A stretch of 8,769 bases of DNA from Proteobacteria bacterium UBA3588 (GTDB taxonomy: Bacteria > Pseudomonadota > Gammaproteobacteria > Thiohalomonadales > Thiohalomonadaceae), in NCBI GenBank assembly GCA_002376325.1, contig DFMR01000171.1:1-8769 (forward strand). The letters are read 5' to 3'. The notes below the pieces were generated by a model. That model was not told the DNA's origin. It saw nothing but the letters and a program-made list of their open reading frames with translations, and searched no databases. Shown here one piece after another: positions 5,401-8,769 of this stretch. Each line of letters starts with the position of its first letter. Position 1 is the stretch's first letter. The translations under genes were made by a program, and so were the position numbers.

Positions 5401-8082
5401 CAGCAGGCGGTCGCCGGCCTTCACGTGCTTGGCGCTCTTGGCCAGGTAACCGGCCAGTTTCAGGCGCTGGGCCTCACCGCCGGAGAGGGTGGGCACCGGC
5501 TGGCCGAGGCGCAGGTAGGAGAGGCCGACCGCCTCCAGCGGTTCGAGCACGCGATGCACCTCGCGCTCGCCCTGGAAGAACTGTAGGGCCTCGGAGACGG
5601 TGAGCTCAAGGAGGTCGGCCACCGAGCGGCCGTTCAGTTCGACCTCCAGCACCTCGTTGCGGTAGCGCTTGCCGTTGCAGTCAGGGCAACGGAGATAGAC
5701 GTCGGAGAGGAACTGCATCTCCACGTGTTCGAAGCCGGAGCCGTTGCAGGTGGGGCAGCGGCCGTTGCCGGCGTTGAAGCTGAAGGTGCCGGCGGTGTAG
5801 CGGCGCTGTTTGGCCAGCGGGGTGGCGGCGAGGCGCTGGCGGATCGCATCCCAGGCGCCGACGTAGCTCACCGGGTTGGAGCGTGAGGACTTACCAATCG
5901 GCGCCTGGTCGAGCATGACCACGCCGTCCACCAGTTCGGCACCGCGCAGCTCGCGGTGGGCGCCGGGGATCTCCTCGGGCCTGCCCTTGAGTTGCGCAAG
6001 GGCGTTGAACAGCACGTCATGCACCAGGGTGGATTTGCCCGAGCCGGAGACGCCGGTGAGCACCACCAGGCGGCCCAGCGGGATGCGCACGTCGATGTTC
6101 TTCAGGTTGTGTTCGGTGGCGCCGAGCAGCTCGATGAATGCCTTCGCCGGTTTGGCGGCGGCGGCCGGCGGGGCGACGCTCAGTTCGCCGTTGAGGTATT
6201 TCGCCGTCAGCGATTTTTTATCCTTCACCAATTGGCTCGGGCTGCCGTAGAACACCACCTCGCCGCCGCGCTCGCCGGGGCCGGGGCCGATGTCGAGGAT
6301 GCGGTCGGCGGCCAGCATGATCTGCGGGTCGTGCTCGACCACCAGCAGCGAATTGCCGGCGTCGCGCAGGCGGGCGAGCACGCCATTGATGCGCCCGATG
6401 TCGCGCGGGTGCAGGCCGATGCTCGGCTCGTCGAGCACGAACAGGGTGTTGACCAGCGAGGTGCCCAGCGCGGTGGTGAGGTTGATGCGCTGCACCTCGC
6501 CGCCGGAGAGGGTGCGCGACTGGCGGTCGAGGGTGAGGTAGCCGAGACCGACGTCGAGCAGGTAGCGCAGGCGCGAGCGGATCTCCTCCAGCAACAGATC
6601 GAATTCGTGGTGTTTACTCCCTTCTCCCCCAGGGAGAAGGGCCGGGGATGAGGGGTGTGATTTATTTCGATTCCCTCGACCCACCTTCTTTCCCGAACGG
6701 GAGTGAGGCTCATTCGTAAACAGGGTGTCGAAGAAACTGCGGACACGCTCCAGGGGCAGCAGCATCACATCGTGGATGGACAACCCGGGCAGGGCGCGGA
6801 AGATATCGTCGGGCATCGTCACCGCATCGGCGCGATGGCGCTGGGCCGGGTCGAGCACGGCGTCGGCCTGCTCGCGGCTGCCGAGGCGAAAATCCAGCGC
6901 CTCGTCCTTGAGCCGCGCCCCGTGGCAGGTGGGGCAGGTGTCGTAGCTGCGGTATTTGGAGAGCATGACGCGGATGTGCATCTTGTAGGCCTTGCTCTCC
7001 AGGAAGTCGAAGTACTCGCGCACCCCGTACCAGGTCTTGCCGTCCCAGTGGCCCTCGCCCTCGATCACCCAGCGGCGGGTCTCCTCGTCCAGCTCGCCCC
7101 AGGGGGTGTCGAGGTCGATGCCGCGGCGCTTGCCGTAACGCACCAGGTCTTCCTGGCACTCCATGGAGTAGCCGCTGCGAAACGGCTTGATCGCCCCCGC
7201 GCGCAGGGACAGCGCGGCGTCGGGCACGACCAGATTCCAGTCGACGCCGATGGTGCGGCCAAAACCGCGGCAGGTCTCGCAGGCGCCCAGCGCCGAGTTG
7301 AAGGAGAACAGGTTGGGCTGCGGGTCGCGGTAGTGGATGTCGCAGTGGGCGCAGTGCAGGCCGCTGGAAAAACGCCACGGACGGCCGGGCTCGCGGTTGT
7401 CGTCGAGCGGATAGACAGCCACCGTGCCGTGGCCCTTGTCGAGGGCGTGTGCCAGGGCCTCGACCAGGCGGCCGCGATTGTCCTCAGAGAGGCGCAGGCG
7501 GTCTTGCACCACTTCGATGAGGTTGCCCTGCTCCGAATGTATCCGCGTGTAACCCTGTTGTTCGAGAACCTTTTTTATCTCCTCGGCGCTGAAGTTGTGC
7601 GGCACCTCGATAGAGAAAGTGACCACCAGCCGCGGGGCCGCGCCGCCCGCCTCAGCCATCAACTGCCGGTAGATGCCGTCCGGGGTGTCGCGCGCCACCG
7701 GCCGGCCGCAGCCGTGACAATAGAGGGTCGCGGCGCGGGCGAACAACAGCTTCAGGTGGTCGTTGAGCTCGGTCATGGTGCCCACGGTGGAGCGGGAGGT
7801 ACGTACCGGGTTGGTCTGGTCGATGGCGATGGCCGGCGGGATGCCCTCGATGCGCTCCACCTGCGGGCGGTCCATGCGGTCGAGGAACTGGCGGGCGTAG
7901 GGGGAGAAGGTCTCCGCGTAGCGGCGCTGGCCCTCGGCGTAGACGGTGTCGAAAGCGAGCGAGGACTTGCCCGAGCCGGAGACGCCGGTGACGACCACCA
8001 ACTCGTTCAGCGGGATGTCGAGGTCGAGATCCTTGAGGTTGTTCTGGCGAGCGCCTTTGATGCGGATATAGTCGTCGGACAT
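2446..8082 (-). CDS. uvrA: Double-length UvrA (two fused UvrA units), nucleotide excision repair ATPase
   Basis: 1,878 residues, about twice an ordinary UvrA (~940). UvrA finds bulky DNA damage as an ATP-dependent dimer and loads UvrB. Unit 1 is ~1-982 and unit 2 is ~1003-1878. Walker A VSGSGKS motifs lie at 34-40, 678-684, 1033-1039 and 1566-1572. LSGGE signatures lie at 525, 866, 1396 and 1761. Walker B LDEP motifs lie at 550, 897, 1421 and 1792. Paired CxxC zinc modules are at 244/247+268/271, 776/779+799/802, 1256/1259+1280/1283 and 1671/1674+1694/1697. All look intact, so one chain could act as a built-in dimer, as proposed for the double-length chlamydial UvrA. Unit 2 lacks ~80 residues of the insertion-domain region; unit 1 has a ~30-residue extra loop (~457-492). 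The start at MSDDYIRIKGARQNNL matches the family N-terminus but has no clear Shine-Dalgarno. No LexA box was seen. higB follows 43 nt downstream. Confidence 0.95.
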   Translation of the reverse strand: MSDDYIRIKGARQNNLKDLDLDIPLNELVVVTGVSGSGKSSLAFDTVYAEGQRRYAETFSPYARQFLDRMDRPQVERIEGIPPAIAIDQTNPVRTSRSTVGTMTELNDHLKLLFARAATLYCHGCGRPVARDTPDGIYRQLMAEAGGAAPRLVVTFSIEVPHNFSAEEIKKVLEQQGYTRIHSEQGNLIEVVQDRLRLSEDNRGRLVEALAHALDKGHGTVAVYPLDDNREPGRPWRFSSGLHCAHCDIHYRDPQPNLFSFNSALGACETCRGFGRTIGVDWNLVVPDAALSLRAGAIKPFRSGYSMECQEDLVRYGKRRGIDLDTPWGELDEETRRWVIEGEGHWDGKTWYGVREYFDFLESKAYKMHIRVMLSKYRSYDTCPTCHGARLKDEALDFRLGSREQADAVLDPAQRHRADAVTMPDDIFRALPGLSIHDVMLLPLERVRSFFDTLFTNEPHSRSGKKVGRGNRNKSHPSSPALLPGGEGSKHHEFDLLLEEIRSRLRYLLDVGLGYLTLDRQSRTLSGGEVQRINLTTALGTSLVNTLFVLDEPSIGLHPRDIGRINGVLARLRDAGNSLLVVEHDPQIMLAADRILDIGPGPGERGGEVVFYGSPSQLVKDKKSLTAKYLNGELSVAPPAAAAKPAKAFIELLGATEHNLKNIDVRIPLGRLVVLTGVSGSGKSTLVHDVLFNALAQLKGRPEEIPGAHRELRGAELVDGVVMLDQAPIGKSSRSNPVSYVGAWDAIRQRLAATPLAKQRRYTAGTFSFNAGNGRCPTCNGSGFEHVEMQFLSDVYLRCPDCNGKRYRNEVLEVELNGRSVADLLELTVSEALQFFQGEREVHRVLEPLEAVGLSYLRLGQPVPTLSGGEAQRLKLAGYLAKSAKHVKAGDRLLFLLDEPTTGLHFADIAVLLDALRRLLRAGHSLLVIEHNLDVIAAADWLIDLGPEGGDAGGELIAEGTPTELCKDKQSHTGKALRDYAESLSNVGRVKTRQAVRRKADTKAIEILHAREHNLKNVSLEIPREKFTVIAGVSGSGKSTIAFDILFNEGQRRYLESLNAYARQFVQPAARPDVDAVFGIPPTVAIEQRTSRGGHKSTVGTLTEIHHFLRLLFVKLGVQYCPECDVPIEPQSREAILAHLLADYRGKRVELLAPLVVNRKGIYKELAQWASRKGYGLLRVDGEPLSTANWPVLDRYREHSIDLPVGELVVKADNEAELRRLLDEALDHGKGTVRVALVKKGGDWGAEQHFSIHRTCPSCGRGFEEPDPRLFSYNSKHGWCPSCYGTGTVLPGFDAEQSGEEGVWLEQDEGEPEVCPTCEGARLNEEALGVYFHEWNIADYAACTVEEGLEVFDELELDRRELAIGRDVVTEIQGRLSFLKEVGLGYLSLDRAAPTLSGGEAQRIRLAAQLGSNLRGVCYILDEPTIGLHPRDNALLLNTLKKLEGKGNTIVVVEHDEETIRSAEHVIDIGPGAGVRGGTVVHEGTVAALMKNKQSLTGRFLANPLKHPLFKPRPVHVGAAPPRKNAKKAAAVELTPSLQITGAELNNLKHLNVAIPLQRLVCVTGVSGSGKSTLVREVMVKSLRGLLSRSGKRGRIAADTYHGCEGLEGWQGIERVLEVDQTPIGKTPRSCPATYIGIWDAIRKLYAQTEDARIHGWTAGRFSFNTSGGRCETCQGQGMTRVEMSFLPDVKTVCESCAGERFNPETLAVRYRGKTIGDVLAMSVDEAIEFFEHHVQVHHALQLLQDVGLGYLTLGQQSPTLSGGEAQRIKLVTELAKARPGARIFTPTLYVLDEPTVGLHMADVEKLIRVLHRLVDARHSVVVIEHNLDVIAEADWCIDMGPEGGDAGGEVVVAGSSGELVKAWRKSQTGKALRGFLK
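3515..3536 (-). repeat. REP-like palindrome read in frame in uvrA, unit 2 inter-domain linker
   Basis: On the minus strand this reads ACGTAGGAGCGGCTCCGCCG and onward, with GCGGC/GCCGC arms (3516-3520, 3524-3528) around a 3-nt loop. It resembles the GTAGGAGCGGCTT...GCCGCG type of repeat common in Pseudomonas and Xanthomonas relatives. It encodes about residues 1516-1523 (HVGAAPPR) in the linker between the two ATPase halves of unit 2. Confidence 0.55.
5080..5120 (-). repeat. Two adjacent hairpin repeats in the linker joining the two UvrA units
   Basis: GTCCGCC/GGCGGAC (5080-5086, 5091-5097, loop 4) is followed at once by GTCGGGTC/GACCCGAC (5103-5110, 5113-5120, loop 2), both perfect. On the minus strand the flank reads TGTAGGTCGGGTC, a form familiar from intergenic repeats of gammaproteobacteria. 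They are translated as the basic linker NVGRVKTRQAVRRKADT (986-1002), between the end of unit 1 and the start of unit 2. Confidence 0.6.
6619..6702 (-). repeat. REP-like palindrome pair read in frame inside uvrA unit 1
   Basis: CCCTTCTCCC/GGGAGAAGGG (6619-6628, 6632-6641) is a perfect 10-bp stem with a 3-nt loop, flanked by GCCGGGGATGAGGGG. About 50 bp further on is TCCCG/CGGGA (6691-6695, 6698-6702), flanked by GTGAGG. The composition and layout match the CCCTCTCCC...GGGAGAGGG class of dispersed intergenic repeats. The translated stretch (about residues 457-492) is Ser/Pro/Gly/Lys-rich and has no counterpart in unit 2. Confidence 0.65.
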
Positions 8083-8091
8083 GGTCGGTCA

Positions 8092-8136
8092 GCCGGTGGG
8101 TGAGGCAAAGGCGTCCATTGTCTTTGCCTCACCGGC
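8092..8136 (-). promoter_or_regulatory. Stem-loop in the uvrA leader
   Basis: GGTGAGGCAAAG (8099-8110) pairs perfectly with CTTTGCCTCACC (8122-8133) around an 11-nt loop. Three more pairs (8092-8094 with 8134-8136) form across a 4-nt bulge. Its near edge is 9 nt upstream of the uvrA ATG. There is no T-tract. It could influence uvrA translation or mark a former intergenic repeat; no function can be assigned. The 92 bp between the uvrA start and the IS21 remnant hold nothing else recognisable. Confidence 0.5.
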
Positions 8137-8176
8137 GGCTATCAACCGCTATTTCTGTCGGGGTTCGTTAACCTGG

Positions 8177-8273
8177 CTATTGCGACGAAGATGACCACCA
8201 ATTTTGACGATCGTGACCGCCGTGCGAGTGGCAGTGACACTGGAAGCGTACTTTTAAGTCAGGCGGTCACGAT
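8177..8273. repeat. IS21-type subterminal repeats
   Basis: 8177-8199 and 8199-8221 match at 16 of 23 positions as a direct repeat with a 22-bp period. ATCGTGACCGCC (8210-8221) recurs inverted and perfect as GGCGGTCACGAT (8262-8273) next to the istB stop. Such arrays are the presumed transposase binding sites at IS21 ends. Confidence 0.55.
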
Positions 8274-8376
8274 GGGTCGTGTTTTCGGTGATTCTTCCGC
8301 ATCGAGTCCCCCTTGAACGGTGGGCGGTGGGCGTTGTGGAGCAGGCGGTCGAGGATGGTGTCGGCGAGAGGAAATA
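8267..8376 (-). pseudogene. istB: istB C-terminal fragment (IS21 helper ATPase)
   Basis: The last 36 codons before the TGA at 8269-8267 read ...LADTILDRLLHNAHR, then FKGDSMRKN. This matches the C-terminus of IS21 IstB proteins, which typically have LADAILDRLVHNAHR followed by (L)KGESMRK. IstB is an AAA+ ATPase that helps the IstA transposase choose targets. The Walker motifs and all upstream sequence are missing. Homology stops at about 8376, where a 15-bp inverted repeat begins; the frame continues to an ATG at 8479 but that part (MFRSFHLPTLQRHGV...) is not IstB-like. This is a decayed fragment, not an active gene. Confidence 0.65.
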
Positions 8377-8436
8377 TCGAGGTCTTGCAATCATACATTA
8401 TGTTCACGCCGAAAATGTCGTATTGCAAGACCTCGA
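8377..8436. repeat. 15-bp perfect inverted repeat, REP/MITE-like element
   Basis: TCGAGGTCTTGCAAT (8377-8391) is perfectly inverted as ATTGCAAGACCTCGA (8422-8436), with a 30-nt loop. On the minus strand it is preceded by GGGG, giving GGGGTCGAGGTCTTGCAAT, close to the GGGGTCAGGTCTTG... palindromes I recall as widespread and often near Y1/REP-associated transposases. It abuts the istB fragment exactly, suggesting insertion into istB. The family assignment is an inference. Confidence 0.55.
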
Positions 8437-8769
8437 CCCCGTGGCGCTGGAGTGTTGGCAGGTGGAAGGAGCGAAACATTTGCGGTATCGGCGTGATGGC
8501 TCATAAGGAACCCCGGTAATCGGTTCGCGGCGACGCTGAGCAAGACGTGGCGTGACGCTTGAAGGAATCCTTGGTTGTTCTTACTTTGATGGACATATCC
8601 ATTACGTGCGTCACTCGGCGGACCGCAGACCGCCGGCGATCGGACCTGTTGCGCCAACTCCGCTCTGACGACACCGTGCGTTGCTTCCACGGACTGCAAT
8701 TCGGGCCCGGATACGGGTACCGACCTTATGCATACCAACGAAAATTCCGAAACAATGCATAAGAGTCAT
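8437..8769. other. About 330 bp with no recognisable gene
   Basis: Short frames exist on both strands (such as minus 8738-8391 and plus 8559-8762), but their products have uneven composition, no known motif and no convincing ribosome site. One minus-strand frame runs through the 15-bp inverted repeat, which argues against it being real. A small hairpin CGGCGG/CCGCCG lies at 8616-8635. This is most likely degenerate mobile-element or intergenic DNA. Confidence 0.5.
8725..8763. repeat. 9-bp perfect inverted repeat at the right edge
   Basis: CTTATGCAT (8725-8733) is inverted as ATGCATAAG (8755-8763) with 21 bp between. The spacing and A/T-rich arms resemble a protein-binding or recombination site, but the window ends 6 bp later and no neighbouring gene can be seen. 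Confidence 0.4.

Larger units (their letters stand above)
8174..8376 (-). mobile_element. IS21-family right-end remnant
   Basis: The segment combines the C-terminal end of an IstB-like frame (8267-8376) with a terminal region typical of IS21 elements. A candidate end begins TGGCTATTGCG at 8174. It is followed by repeated subterminal motifs of the form TGACGATCGTGACCGCC spaced 22 bp apart. IS21 elements carry TG...CA ends and several internal terminal repeats. istA and most of istB are absent from the window, and the istB homology ends at 8376, so this is a remnant. It lies directly upstream of uvrA and has probably replaced its original upstream sequence. Confidence 0.6.

Noticed and set aside
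6703..8103. 466-codon plus-strand open frame opposite uvrA (with similar ones at 2329-3483, 3535-4374, 4399-5136 and 5956-6651)
   Set aside because: These are antisense shadows of a GC-rich gene. Their products are low-complexity Ala/Gly/Val/His-rich with no domains, and uvrA itself is intact on the other strand.
8083..8300. LexA (SOS) box upstream of uvrA
   Set aside because: No CTGT-N8-ACAG-type palindrome was found in this stretch on either strand by eye.
8391..8738. 115-codon minus-strand frame in the right flank
   Set aside because: It runs through the 15-bp inverted repeat, has no recognisable domain, and its composition is not protein-like.
1..8769. tRNA, rRNA, CRISPR array or riboswitch
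   Set aside because: No cloverleaf-like segment, rRNA core sequence or regularly spaced repeat array was seen. The repeats present are isolated palindromes.

Overview
The window looks like chromosomal DNA from a GC-rich proteobacterium, most likely a gammaproteobacterium. The grounds are a double-length UvrA, a HigBA-type toxin-antitoxin pair, short palindromes resembling gammaproteobacterial REP sequences, and an IS21-family remnant. No species can be named. The first ~1.7 kb is visibly richer in A/T and in A/T-ending codons than the uvrA block (judged by eye), so it may be horizontally acquired.

Left part, + strand (1-1689): the 3' end of a larger gene of unrecognised function, cut by the window edge, overlaps by 4 nt a gene for a secreted SUMF1/FGE-fold protein. 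That protein lacks the two catalytic cysteines of true formylglycine-generating enzymes. The overlap implies a translationally coupled pair. A secreted or periplasmic partner arrangement, such as effector with immunity or accessory protein, is possible but unproven.

Middle part, - strand (1795-8082): transcription runs right to left through uvrA, higB and higA. uvrA encodes 1,878 residues: two complete UvrA-like units in one polypeptide, with four Walker A, four LSGGE and four Walker B motifs and four paired CxxC zinc modules. The two units are not equal. The second lacks most of the insertion-domain stretch of the first. Three different palindromic, REP-like sequences are read in frame within the ORF, all in loops or linkers. 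higBA follows 43 nt downstream with its own promoter candidate and an 18-bp near-palindrome likely to be the HigA operator.

Right part (8083-8769): no intact gene. It holds a hairpin in the uvrA leader, the right end of an IS21-family element with a 36-codon istB remnant, a 15-bp inverted repeat abutting that remnant, and about 330 bp without a recognisable gene. The best leads are the asymmetric tandem UvrA with translated repeats and the cysteine-less SUMF1 partner pair. Neither can be called a new system from sequence alone.
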